DNA of 64,000 bases from Pedobacter cryotolerans. GTDB lineage: Bacteria > Bacteroidota > Bacteroidia > Sphingobacteriales > Sphingobacteriaceae. Location of the stretch: positions 620,001-684,000 of the forward strand of contig NZ_SWBO01000001.1 of NCBI RefSeq assembly GCF_005116475.1. Reading direction: 5' to 3'. The position numbers and the translations under genes are program-made. Within the stretch, counting starts at the first letter, position 1; each line of letters starts with the position of its first letter. Shown piece by piece: positions 43,875 through 52,231 of this stretch. A model generated the notes under the pieces. The model saw only the letters and a list, made by a program, of their open reading frames with translations. It did not search any database and was not told the origin of the DNA.

Positions 43875-43882
43875 TAAATTTG
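43875..43882 (+). promoter_or_regulatory. -7 element abutting the SprT-like gene
   Basis: TAAATTTG matches TAnnTTTG and ends 4 nt before the GTG start at 43887. No TTG is visible at -33. Confidence 0.4.
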
Positions 43883-43886
43883 TATC

Positions 43887-44498
43887 GTGAACAAAATCGA
43901 AGTTTTAGCACAATATTTACCTGAACAAGCCGCTCCAATTATAGCCAAATGGATCGACTATTTTCAGTGTGAGTTTAAAATTTCAAAAAATAGAGCCACA
44001 AAACTAGGTGATTATCGCCATCCCTTTAAAGGCAATGGGCATAAAATTTCAGTTAACAACGATTTAAATTCTTACGCCTTTTTAGTAACCACCGTTCATG
44101 AGTTTGCACATTTGCTCACATGGAACGATCATAAAAATAAGGTAAAACCTCACGGCGCAGAGTGGAAAAATAATTTTAAGCGGATGATGAAACCTTTTTT
44201 TGAGTTAAATATTTTTCCCGAAGATATCCACCACACCATTACCAATTATTTAAATAATCCAGCAGCATCTAGCTGTACAGATTTAACTTTAGCAAGAGCT
44301 TTAAAAAAGTACGATGCCTATTTAGCCACTAATCGGATAGAAGAAATTCCTATCAACGCTGTTTTTACGCTAAAAGATGGTAGAAAGTTTAAAAAAGGCG
44401 AAAGAATTAGAAAGCGTTACAGATGTTTGTGTTTAGATAATGGTAATATCTATCTATTTAATCCTTTGGCAGAAGTATTATTGGCGACAGGCACATAA
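43887..44498 (+). CDS. SprT-like zinc metalloprotein
   Basis: The 203-residue protein has the HExxH zinc motif at 71-75 (TTVHEFAHLLTW) and a third ligand His89 in VKPHGAEWKNNFKRMM, as in SprT/Spartan-like domains. A C-terminal basic segment (KKGERIRKRYRCLCLDNG) is present. Spartan-type proteases digest DNA-protein crosslinks; for the bacterial members this is only an analogy. The start is GTG at 43887 with no nearby ATG. Its 3' end overlaps the convergent lipoprotein gene by 49 nt. Confidence 0.88.
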   Translation: MNKIEVLAQYLPEQAAPIIAKWIDYFQCEFKISKNRATKLGDYRHPFKGNGHKISVNNDLNSYAFLVTTVHEFAHLLTWNDHKNKVKPHGAEWKNNFKRMMKPFFELNIFPEDIHHTITNYLNNPAASSCTDLTLARALKKYDAYLATNRIEEIPINAVFTLKDGRKFKKGERIRKRYRCLCLDNGNIYLFNPLAEVLLATGT

Positions 44499-45265
44499 AC
44501 AGCTTCTCTATCAATTACTTTCCAATTAAGATTTAATTTCACGTCTTTAAAATCTATTGGGTTGTTTAGTAAACTATCTACCAATTCATCTTTTTGTTGA
44601 ACCAAAATGCTTGCTGTGTAGCTATTTTGTACTTTACTTCTTAAAATAATATACCTACTATCTGGGTAAGTGGTTATATTTTCGAAAACCATATCAAATC
44701 TATCTTTCCCTTCCAAAACCTCGTTCAAGGTTTTTACAGTTTCTAGATAAGTTTTATCGTTTTTTGAGCTCACACTTAATGGAACATCAACATAAGGTAA
44801 GGCTTCAATCGCGTCCTCGGCAGATGCTGTTCTGTTTTCAGTTTTAAAAACGGTGTTGCTACGTAGAAATGTTCGGCTATTTTTAATAATTTTTCCTTCA
44901 TTGTTAGATAGTTCGTTTTTTACTTTCTCTAAAACTAAACTGTCGTTTCTAAAATAATAGGCTTTTAAAGTATGGCTTGCGCCACCATTGTAGGCGTTTT
45001 CTGTAATTAAAACTGTGTTACCATTTTCTGTAAATTTTTCTACATAAAATGATAAATCACCTAGCATATAAACCAAGCTGGTTTTTTTGTTCAATTTTAA
45101 TTGTTTCTGATCTATTTGGTTGCTGTATTCGATAATAGATTTTGCAGTTAAATCTGTTGCAAATTCATCACTTAATGCTGCTTCTGGATGGTCGGATTTA
45201 AATTGATTACAGCCTAAAATTGTACTAAAATAAGCGATTAAAATTAAAAAAGTATACAATTTCAT
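44450..45265 (-). CDS. Hypothetical lipoprotein
   Basis: The 271-residue product starts MKLYTFLILIAYFSTILGCN, a lipoprotein signal with Cys19. The rest is a mixed alpha/beta region (LVYMLGDLSFYVEKFTENGNTVLITENAYNGGASHTLKAYYF ... WKVIDREAVYVPV). No family was recognised. It lies 56 nt downstream of the fused E1 gene on the same strand, and its last 49 nt overlap the end of the SprT-like gene on the other strand. Confidence 0.7.
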   Translation of the reverse strand: MKLYTFLILIAYFSTILGCNQFKSDHPEAALSDEFATDLTAKSIIEYSNQIDQKQLKLNKKTSLVYMLGDLSFYVEKFTENGNTVLITENAYNGGASHTLKAYYFRNDSLVLEKVKNELSNNEGKIIKNSRTFLRSNTVFKTENRTASAEDAIEALPYVDVPLSVSSKNDKTYLETVKTLNEVLEGKDRFDMVFENITTYPDSRYIILRSKVQNSYTASILVQQKDELVDSLLNNPIDFKDVKLNLNWKVIDREAVYVPVANNTSAKGLNR

Positions 45266-45321
45266 AAGGCATCCATAAATTAGGTATCTTATTTACAGAC
45301 GGACTATTATCGTGCCAAGGG

Positions 45322-47298
45322 TTAGTAAGCCAATACTTTCTCTACCGCTTTTCCCAATTTACTTTTCGCTAAAAAACTATCTTCTAAAACCTTGCTCATT
45401 GGTATGGCGGTATCTAAACTGGCACAACGCAAAACTGGCGCATCCAAATATTCGAAACAATGTTCTGCTATCCAAGCAGCAATCTCAGCACCAAAACCAC
45501 TGCTCAAGGTATCTTCATGCAAAATAATTACTCGCCCGGTTGCTTTTACTGCATTGGCAACAGTTTCTTTGTCCCACGGTTGTAAGCTTATTAAATCCAC
45601 CAATGTAACAGAAATTTCTGGATGTTGGTTTAAATATGCTAATGCCCAGTGTACGCCTAAACCATAAGTAATGATAGTTAATTGTTCGCCTTGCTTTAAG
45701 ATATTTGCTTTGCCGATTTCAACGGTATAGTAGCCATCAGGCACTAAACCAGTAAGGCTGCGGTACAAATACTTATGCTCAAAATAAATTACTGGATTAG
45801 GATCTTCAATAGCAGCCATTAACAAACCTTTCGCATCATGTGGGAATGCTGGATATACTACCTTTAAGCCTGGGGTTTTTGTAAACCAAGCTTCGTTACT
45901 TTGCGAGTGAAATGGACCAGCTCCAGTGCCTGCACCCGTAGGCATCCGCACAACAACATCTGCTTTCTCGCCCCAGCGGTAATGTGTTTTAGCTAAATTA
46001 TTTACAATTTGGTTAAAACCACAAGTTACAAAATCGGCAAATTGCATTTCTACAACTGCTTTGTAGCCATTTATAGATAAACCTAAACCAGCACCCACAA
46101 TTGCAGACTCGCAAATAGGTGTATTGCGAACTCTCGCTTTACCAAATTGCGCTACAAAACCATCGGTTATTTTAAAAGCACCACCATACTCTCCAATGTC
46201 TTGTCCCATAATTACCAAGTTATCGTAACGTTGCATGCCTTCTTTTAAACCAGCGGTAATGGCATCGAGATAACGCAGTTCAGTTTTTGCCTCTACAGGT
46301 GCTACAACTTGTTGTTGGTAAGGATAAAACATATCATCCAACTCTGTTACATCATTGGCAATAGGTTCTGGTTCATTAAAAGCAAATTCAACATCTGCTT
46401 CAATTTCAGCTTTAAATTTGCTTTTTATCGTTGCAATTGTATCTTCATTTATTACATTTTCGCTCAACAAATAATTCTCAAAATTCTGAACGGGATCTTT
46501 CTTCACCCATTCATCAAACAAATGTTGAGGAACATATTTTGTGCCTGAAGCTTCTTCGTGGCCACGCATTCTAAAAGTTAAACACTCTACCAAAATTGGG
46601 CGTGGGTTTTCGCGGATGCTGCTAGCCAATTCGCTTAGTTTATCGTATACAGCTAAAATATTATTTCCATCTAACTGTAAACCTTCAATACCATAACCAA
46701 GCGCCCGATCGACTAAATTTTTGCATTTATATTGTTCGTTAGTTGGGGTAGATAAGCCATAACCATTGTTTTCTATCAAAAAGATTACTGGTAAATTCCA
46801 TACTGCTGCCACATTAATTGCCTCATGAAAATCGCCTTCGCTGGTTGCACCTTCGCCTGTAAAAACTAAGGTTGCATTTTTTTTGTTGGCAATTAAATCT
46901 GCTAATGCTATCCCATCGGCCAATGCCATTTGTGGCCCCAGATGCGAAATCATTCCAATAATTTTATAATCTTGTGTGCCGAAGTGAAAAGAACGGTCGC
47001 GACCTTTGGTAAAGCCTGTTACTTTACCTTGCCATTGTGCCATCAACTTTGTTAATGGGATGTTTCTGCTGGTAAAAACACCTAAATTTCTGTGCATTGG
47101 CAAAATGTATTCATCGCTCTGCATAGCTAAGGTGCTACCAACGGCAATGGCTTCTTGTCCAATACCCGAAAACCATTTGCCAATTCTGCCTTGTCGTAAA
47201 AGAATAAGCATTTTTTCCTCTACCATACGTGGGTAAAGTAATGTTTTATACAATGCTAAAAGCTCAGCATCATCTTTATCTTTTCTATCGAACTGCAT
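45322..47298 (-). CDS. Fused alpha/beta E1 component of a 2-oxoacid dehydrogenase (branched-chain type)
   Basis: In one 658-residue chain, the N-terminal half is the E1-alpha subunit with the thiamine diphosphate motif GEGATSEGDFHEAINVA...ENNGYGLST, and the C-terminal half (~340 on, TELRYLDAITAGLKEGMQRYDN) is E1-beta with QDIGEYGGAFKITDGF and RMPTGAGTGAGPFHSQSNEAWF. It decarboxylates 2-oxoacids and passes the acyl group to E2. The branched-chain substrate is inferred from similarity. The ATG at 47298 (MQFDRKDKDD) is preferred over the upstream 47346 start. E2/E3 genes are not in the window. lutB lies 69 nt upstream on the same strand. Confidence 0.92.
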   Translation of the reverse strand: MQFDRKDKDDAELLALYKTLLYPRMVEEKMLILLRQGRIGKWFSGIGQEAIAVGSTLAMQSDEYILPMHRNLGVFTSRNIPLTKLMAQWQGKVTGFTKGRDRSFHFGTQDYKIIGMISHLGPQMALADGIALADLIANKKNATLVFTGEGATSEGDFHEAINVAAVWNLPVIFLIENNGYGLSTPTNEQYKCKNLVDRALGYGIEGLQLDGNNILAVYDKLSELASSIRENPRPILVECLTFRMRGHEEASGTKYVPQHLFDEWVKKDPVQNFENYLLSENVINEDTIATIKSKFKAEIEADVEFAFNEPEPIANDVTELDDMFYPYQQQVVAPVEAKTELRYLDAITAGLKEGMQRYDNLVIMGQDIGEYGGAFKITDGFVAQFGKARVRNTPICESAIVGAGLGLSINGYKAVVEMQFADFVTCGFNQIVNNLAKTHYRWGEKADVVVRMPTGAGTGAGPFHSQSNEAWFTKTPGLKVVYPAFPHDAKGLLMAAIEDPNPVIYFEHKYLYRSLTGLVPDGYYTVEIGKANILKQGEQLTIITYGLGVHWALAYLNQHPEISVTLVDLISLQPWDKETVANAVKATGRVIILHEDTLSSGFGAEIAAWIAEHCFEYLDAPVLRCASLDTAIPMSKVLEDSFLAKSKLGKAVEKVLAY

Positions 47299-47366
47299 AT
47301 TTGGTTGGTGTTGTAAATGTTTATTATTTCGAATGTAACACTCCAAACGCTACTCTCCAAACTTAT

Positions 47367-48755
47367 TTAAGACTCGGGATTTTTCTGTTTATCTTCCCAT
47401 TGTTTTGAGAAAGATTTTTGTGCAATTTCTGGCATATCGCGGTATTTACCCCAACTTTTTTTGAAGAAGGTTTTTAAAAAGAAGTTTTTCATTTTTCCAC
47501 CAACCATATCCATCATCGAACGTTTTTTCATTCCTTTTTTCCACAATCCCCATCCAATTTCTTCAATTTTGGTATTTTCATGGCTTGCTGCTGCATCTCT
47601 TCTGTTCAACAACAGCATTTTATGAATGTCTATTTTAACCGGACAAACTTCAGAACATTTTCCGCATAGGCTAGAAGCATAGCTTAAATGTTTAAATTCC
47701 TTCATCCCTTTAAAATGAGGCGTAATAATAGAACCAATTGGTCCGCTATAAGTGGTATCGTAAGTGTGGCCACCAATGTTTTTGTAAACCGGACAAGCAT
47801 TTAAACATGCTCCACAACGAATGCAATATAATGCTTGGCGTTGTTCTTTTTGGGCCAATAGATTTGTTCTGCCATTATCTAAAAGGATAACATACATTTC
47901 CTCTGGTCCATCGGTTTCGTTAGCCTGTCTGGGTCCGCTAAGCAATGTATTGTAAACCGTTAAATTTTGTCCTGTACCATGGCTAGCTAAAAGTGGCCAG
48001 TATAAATCTAAGTCGGCAATAGATGGAATAACCTTTTCTATGCCAACAATGGCGATGTGTATTTTCGGAAATGTAGTGCATAAACGAGCATTACCTTCAT
48101 TCTCTGTCAAAGCTACACTACCAGTATCAGCTACTAAAAAATTACCGCCAGAAATACCAATATCAGCGCTTAAATATTTTTCGCGTAATAATTCTCTTGC
48201 TTTTTGGGTGAGCTGTTCAGGCGTTGCATCAATTGGTGTTCCAAATCTCTCATTAAATAATTTAGCAATTTCTACCTTGCTCAGGTGCATGGCAGGAGTA
48301 ACAATGTGATAAGGTTTTTGCCCAAGTAGTTGAACAATGTATTCGCCCAAATCACTTTCTAATGATTGGATATTGTTTTTCTCTAAAAACTCATTTAAAT
48401 GAATTTCTTCGGTAGTCATCGATTTTGATTTGATGACTGTTTTGCCTCCGTTTTTTTGGATGATGTTTAGGATTTCTTTTTGTGCTTCTTCTACATCATT
48501 TGCCCAAATCACTTTTCCACCTCTTTTCTGAAAATTGGACTCGAATTCTGGTAAAAACTTATCTAAGTTTTCCATCACACGCCATTTAATTACATGCGCT
48601 TTTTTCTTCGAAGCATCTAAGTTTTCGAATTTTGATAAGCCACGTTCTACCGCTACATTATATTTTCCGATATTATGGTTAATCGTTTTGCGGTGAGGTA
48701 AATCGAAAGCTTTTTCATCAGCTTTTATCAAAAAATCTTCGGCGGTAGTGCTCAT
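47367..48755 (-). CDS. lutB: LutB-like iron-sulfur protein (lactate utilisation)
   Basis: The 462-residue protein has an N-terminal LutB/LutC-type domain (residues ~70-300: KSMTTEEIHLNEFLEKNNIQ, DIGISGGNFLVADTGSVALTENEGN) and two [4Fe-4S] motifs, CIRCGACLNACP and CGKCSEVCP, near residues 310-370. In Bacillus LutABC oxidises L-lactate, and LutB is the electron-transfer subunit. lutA and lutC are absent here, so the partners must be elsewhere. The ATG at 48755 is chosen over a TTG at 48761, which lies inside the promoter box. Confidence 0.9.
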   Translation of the reverse strand: MSTTAEDFLIKADEKAFDLPHRKTINHNIGKYNVAVERGLSKFENLDASKKKAHVIKWRVMENLDKFLPEFESNFQKRGGKVIWANDVEEAQKEILNIIQKNGGKTVIKSKSMTTEEIHLNEFLEKNNIQSLESDLGEYIVQLLGQKPYHIVTPAMHLSKVEIAKLFNERFGTPIDATPEQLTQKARELLREKYLSADIGISGGNFLVADTGSVALTENEGNARLCTTFPKIHIAIVGIEKVIPSIADLDLYWPLLASHGTGQNLTVYNTLLSGPRQANETDGPEEMYVILLDNGRTNLLAQKEQRQALYCIRCGACLNACPVYKNIGGHTYDTTYSGPIGSIITPHFKGMKEFKHLSYASSLCGKCSEVCPVKIDIHKMLLLNRRDAAASHENTKIEEIGWGLWKKGMKKRSMMDMVGGKMKNFFLKTFFKKSWGKYRDMPEIAQKSFSKQWEDKQKNPES

Positions 48756-48758
48756 GCT

Positions 48759-48789
48759 CAAATATACGAGCCTAAAGCTGAAAGACCAA
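48759..48789 (-). promoter_or_regulatory. Promoter of lutB, predicted leaderless
   Basis: On the minus strand TTG (48789-48787), 20 nt, TATATTTG (48766-48759), a perfect consensus. The ATG begins 3 nt later at 48755, so the expected transcription start coincides with the start codon. Confidence 0.8.
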
Positions 48790-48829
48790 AGTTTTCAAAT
48801 CATAGTTATAGAATGAAAAAACTTATGAC

Positions 48830-48868
48830 AAAAAAAATCCCGATAGCTTATGTTGCCATCGGGATTTT
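48830..48868 (-). terminator. Terminator of the M28 peptidase gene
   Basis: AAAATCCCGAT (48834-48844) pairs perfectly with ATCGGGATTTT (48858-48868), and on the minus strand a run of T follows. It lies about 60 nt beyond the peptidase stop. Confidence 0.9.
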
Positions 48869-48900
48869 ATCGAAACATTCGTTATGGATCTATTCTACTA

Positions 48901-48928
48901 TCTCACAACTCAATACGCATATCTAAAA
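48901..48928 (+). repeat. CT-rich dispersed repeat after the M28 gene
   Basis: TCTCACAACTCAATACGCAT then ATCTAAAA resembles the repeats before the flippase, dut and osmC genes, but here it lies just past the 3' end of a minus-strand gene. Confidence 0.55.
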
Positions 48929-48929
48929 A

Positions 48930-50555
48930 CTAATTAGTTTTAGGCGTACCATCCTCATTTTTGTTCACAACTGGACGATTTGCGCCATTAGCTAATTCCC
49001 ATGCTGTAAAATATACCAACTGTGCTCTTTTAGCTAACATAGGGAAATCAATTTTGCTCACTTCATCTCCTGGTTGGTGGTAATCTTTATGTACACCATT
49101 AAAATAGAAAATTACAGGAATACCGAACTTGGCGAAGTTATAGTGATCTGAACGGTAATAGAATTGGTTTGGATCAGTACGGTTGTTATATTTTTCGTCT
49201 AAAACAATGTTTACATAATCTTCATTTGCTTTTTTTCCAATACGATCTAAATCATCGCTAAGCATGTTAGATCCAATAATATAAACGAAGTTATTATCGC
49301 CTGGACGGTCATCATCACCACGTCCAATCATGTCGATATTTAAATTTGTGATAGTGTTCTCAATTGAGAAAATTGGATGCTCTGCATACCATTCAGAACC
49401 CAATAGGCCTTTTTCTTCTCCAACAACGGTCATAAATAAAACACTTCTTTTTGGGCCTTTACCAGCTTTTGCAGCCTTAGCGAATGCCTCTGCTAGCATT
49501 AAAACTCCTGTAGTACCAGAACCATCGTCATCTGCACCATTGTTAACTTTATCTGTAGCATTAGGGTCTGCAACTAAACCAATATGGTCATAGTGACTTG
49601 TAACTACTAAAACTTCATTTTTAAGTATAGGATCAGAACCTTCTAAAAAGCCTAAAACATTTTCGCCACGGTGAGTAGTTTCTTTTTTCTGAGCTGCAAC
49701 CATTAAAGCTGTATTTGCAGTAATTGAAGCTGGTTTACCGCTTTCTTTAATTTTTTGAGCCAATGCTTCAACAGTTGTATTGCTAGTTTTTAAAATTTCG
49801 TTAGCAGTTGCTGGAGAAATTGTTAAAGTTGTTAAAGTTGGTCTGGCAGGAGCTGCGGTTGCAGGGGCATCTTTTTTCAACATGATTCTGCCAGATGCAG
49901 CTGCAATTTTAGCATATTCTGGCATTTTATCAAAGTTCATATCAACCAAAAGAATAGCTTTAGGTTTAGCTTTCATTAAAGTTGTCATCATTTTTTGTCT
50001 GGCCATCATAGCCGCTCTACCGGTTAACTCAGGCTCGCCTGCTTTAATAGTTGGGTCTCCAGCAGAAAAAATCATGATTACTTTGCCCTCTGCATTAATG
50101 CCAGCAAAATCATCATAACCGTCTTTGGTAAGTCCGTAACCAGCAAAAATCACTTCATTTACGTTAATAGCAATAGGAGCGTTGGCTACACTATTACTTG
50201 GTATCATGAAATCGGCATTTAACTTTCTAGCTTTGCCATTAACTGCTAATGAAGCGCCAGCAACATCATTAGTAATTAACCCAACATTTTGAAAGTATTT
50301 ATCTTTACCATCTTTAACTGGGCCTTTTAAACCAAAGCTTTTAAACTGTTTTTTGATATATTCAGCAGCCATCCAAGCGCCTTTTTTGCCTGTTTCTCTA
50401 CCTTCATATTCATCAGAAGCTAAAACAGATAGGTGACTAAATCCTCTATCTTTAGTAATGGTTTCGCTAAATTTTATGGCGTCAGAGTTTTTCTGAGCCG
50501 ATGCACCAACACTTAGCAATATAGCTAAGCCAGTGTATAGAAATGTTTTTTTCAT
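48930..50555 (-). CDS. Secreted M28-family zinc peptidase with PA-like insert
   Basis: 541 residues: signal peptide (MKKTFLYTGLAILLSVGASAQ), a protease-associated-like domain (~120-290) and the M28 catalytic part with HYDH at 321-324, NGADDDGSGTTG (339-350), the catalytic Glu pair GEEKG (380-383), NIDMIGRGDDD and the final zinc His in YYRSDHYNFAKFGIP. All ligands of the two-zinc site appear to be present, so it is probably an active aminopeptidase or carboxypeptidase in the periplasm or outside the cell. It is monocistronic by its own terminator. Confidence 0.93.
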   Translation of the reverse strand: MKKTFLYTGLAILLSVGASAQKNSDAIKFSETITKDRGFSHLSVLASDEYEGRETGKKGAWMAAEYIKKQFKSFGLKGPVKDGKDKYFQNVGLITNDVAGASLAVNGKARKLNADFMIPSNSVANAPIAINVNEVIFAGYGLTKDGYDDFAGINAEGKVIMIFSAGDPTIKAGEPELTGRAAMMARQKMMTTLMKAKPKAILLVDMNFDKMPEYAKIAAASGRIMLKKDAPATAAPARPTLTTLTISPATANEILKTSNTTVEALAQKIKESGKPASITANTALMVAAQKKETTHRGENVLGFLEGSDPILKNEVLVVTSHYDHIGLVADPNATDKVNNGADDDGSGTTGVLMLAEAFAKAAKAGKGPKRSVLFMTVVGEEKGLLGSEWYAEHPIFSIENTITNLNIDMIGRGDDDRPGDNNFVYIIGSNMLSDDLDRIGKKANEDYVNIVLDEKYNNRTDPNQFYYRSDHYNFAKFGIPVIFYFNGVHKDYHQPGDEVSKIDFPMLAKRAQLVYFTAWELANGANRPVVNKNEDGTPKTN

Positions 50556-50667
50556 CAGTTTTATTAAGTGTTTGTTAGTTCGTTAAGCAAATTTAAATTA
50601 TTACAACGGCTTTAAATAAATATTAGTTCACATTATGCGAATATAAATAGGTGTATTTTTTATATCC

Positions 50668-51108
50668 TTAGCAAGACATTTTATTCACTCTGTTTTGGTG
50701 TCGTCCACCTTCAAATGCTGTGGTTAAAAAAGTAGTGACCATTTCTTTTGCCAAATCGGTAGAAACAAACCTAGCAGGAATGCAAATTACATTAGCATTG
50801 TTATGTTGTCTTGCTAAAGCTGCAATTTCATTTTCCCAGCAAATGGCAGCTCTAGTACCTTGATGTTTGTTGGCTGTAATAGCAACACCATTCGCACTGC
50901 CGCAAACTAGAATTCCAAAATCAAATTCATTTTTTTCTACTCCTGCTGCAACAGGATGTGCAAAGTCTGGATAATCTACAGAATCTGCAGAATAGGTTCC
51001 AAAATCTTTAATTTCGTAACCGTTTAAAAAAGATTTTAACATTTCTTTATAATCGAAACCAGCATGATCAGAGCCAAGGGCGATTTTTAATTTGTTTTCT
51101 AAAGGCAT
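50668..51108 (-). CDS. rpiB: Ribose 5-phosphate isomerase B
   Basis: This enzyme interconverts ribose 5-phosphate and ribulose 5-phosphate in the pentose phosphate pathway. The 146-residue protein has the family N-terminus KIALGSDHAGFDYKE, the active-site Cys in ILVCGSANGVAITANKHQGTRAA, and the C-terminal EGGRHQNRVNKM. The ATG at 51108 is used; the TTG two codons earlier is less likely. It follows tatC on the same strand, separated by a large hairpin. Confidence 0.95.
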   Translation of the reverse strand: MPLENKLKIALGSDHAGFDYKEMLKSFLNGYEIKDFGTYSADSVDYPDFAHPVAAGVEKNEFDFGILVCGSANGVAITANKHQGTRAAICWENEIAALARQHNNANVICIPARFVSTDLAKEMVTTFLTTAFEGGRHQNRVNKMSC

Positions 51109-51213
51109 TTTCAAATTTATGTAGAATAAAGCAGCTTATGCGTAAATTTTTTGTTGCGAGATGAAGCTTAGGGTTAAAGAAATTTAATTTGGGCGATGTA
51201 GTAAACATATAGA

Positions 51214-51261
51214 GGATTTGTTAACTTTTTAGACGTTTAACACAAAAAGTTAACAAAATCC
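51214..51261 (-). terminator. Long hairpin between tatC and rpiB
   Basis: A 17-nt arm at 51214-51230 pairs with 51244-51261 (one extra A) around a 13-nt loop. It starts 6 nt past the tatC stop. The stem is AT-rich and not followed by a clear T run on the minus strand, so it may terminate inefficiently or protect the mRNA end. Confidence 0.6.
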
Positions 51262-51267
51262 AATTAA

Positions 51268-52152
51268 TTAGTTTTTATATAATGCAGTTTCAGCTTTTAG
51301 TTTTTTGCGTTGGATATTTGCCGAAATCATGATACTCAATTCGTACAATAAGAAAAGCGGGAAAGCAACGATAAGCATTGTATAAGGATCTGCAGTAGGA
51401 GTAACAACAGAAGCTACAATTAAGATAAGTACAATGGCATATCTTCTGCTCTTTCTCATAAATTGAGGTGTCATGATACCCAACTTGCTAAGGATATAAA
51501 TTACTACAGGAAGCTGGAAAATAATACCAGAACCTAATGCTAAAGTTAATATTAGCGATAAATAGGAATCGATTGTAATGGTATTAGCAATACTAGGATC
51601 TACAGTAAAAGTTAATAAGAAGTTAATAGACAGTGGCGCAATAATATAGTAGCCAAATAAAACTCCAGCAAAAAATAACATCGAAGCAAAAAATACAAAT
51701 CCACTAGCCGATTTTTTTTCAGTGTCTAACAATGCTGGTTTTATAAATAGCCAAATCTCAAAAAGAAGATACGGCACGCCTAAAATTAAACCTGCGGTGA
51801 TACTTGAGTTCATTAAGAGGGTAAACTGACCAGCCATTTCTAAATTGATCAGCTTTGCATCAATTACTTTAATACAAAATTCTTGAGGTATTAATGAGGG
51901 TAGTGTTTCTACTAAATTACACATCATTCTGTAAGTCCAGAAATCTGCCTTTTTTGGTCCCATGATGATATCAGACCATATAAATTCACTAAAATAAAAG
52001 GATGCACAAACAAAAACTGTTACAACAGCTAAAGTTCTTAATAAGTGCTTACGTAAAACATCTAAATGGTCAAAAAAAGACATTTCTGCCTCTAAGCTTT
52101 TTCCTTTTTTCTTTATCGAATCAATTAGATCCTTTGCCTTGTTATCGCTCAT
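51268..52152 (-). CDS. tatC: Sec-independent protein translocase TatC
   Basis: The 294-residue TatC is the receptor for twin-arginine signal peptides, with six predicted membrane helices. The family signature MSFFDHLDVLRKHLLRTLAV lies near residue 20, followed by the conserved GPKKADFWTYRM loop region and the FVTPTADPY-like SVVTPTADPYTMLIVAFPLFLLYELSI segment. The tatA genes are about 28 kb away at 22734-23357, so the Tat genes are split in this genome. Confidence 0.96.
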   Translation of the reverse strand: MSDNKAKDLIDSIKKKGKSLEAEMSFFDHLDVLRKHLLRTLAVVTVFVCASFYFSEFIWSDIIMGPKKADFWTYRMMCNLVETLPSLIPQEFCIKVIDAKLINLEMAGQFTLLMNSSITAGLILGVPYLLFEIWLFIKPALLDTEKKSASGFVFFASMLFFAGVLFGYYIIAPLSINFLLTFTVDPSIANTITIDSYLSLILTLALGSGIIFQLPVVIYILSKLGIMTPQFMRKSRRYAIVLILIVASVVTPTADPYTMLIVAFPLFLLYELSIMISANIQRKKLKAETALYKN

Positions 52153-52171
52153 TGAAATTATTTGTAAACAA

Positions 52172-52204
52172 AAATACCATTCTATTTGATATAGAATGGT
52201 ATTT
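52172..52204 (-). terminator. Terminator of the acc/fab operon
   Basis: A 14-nt arm (52172-52185) pairs perfectly with 52191-52204 around a 5-nt loop and is followed on the minus strand by a T-rich tract. It lies 27 nt past the accC stop. Confidence 0.9.
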
Positions 52205-52231
52205 ACGGTTAATATCTAATAAAAGATTATA

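Larger units (their letters stand above)
43323..43886. other. Gene-free interval made of several repeat families
   Basis: No gene was recognised. At least three repeats lie in line: a partial CGTCATTGCGA unit (43333-43382), a unit around a CTTTTTGGCG/CGCCAAAAAG hairpin (about 43405-43510), and a CTGAGCGTAGTCGAAG inverted repeat (43579-43656). A 17-nt stretch at 43544-43560 is the exact reverse complement of 3166-3182 in the nested element. Confidence 0.7.

Noticed and set aside
48040-48309. 89-residue plus-strand frame inside lutB
   Set aside because: It is a shadow of the lutB coding strand with no independent evidence.
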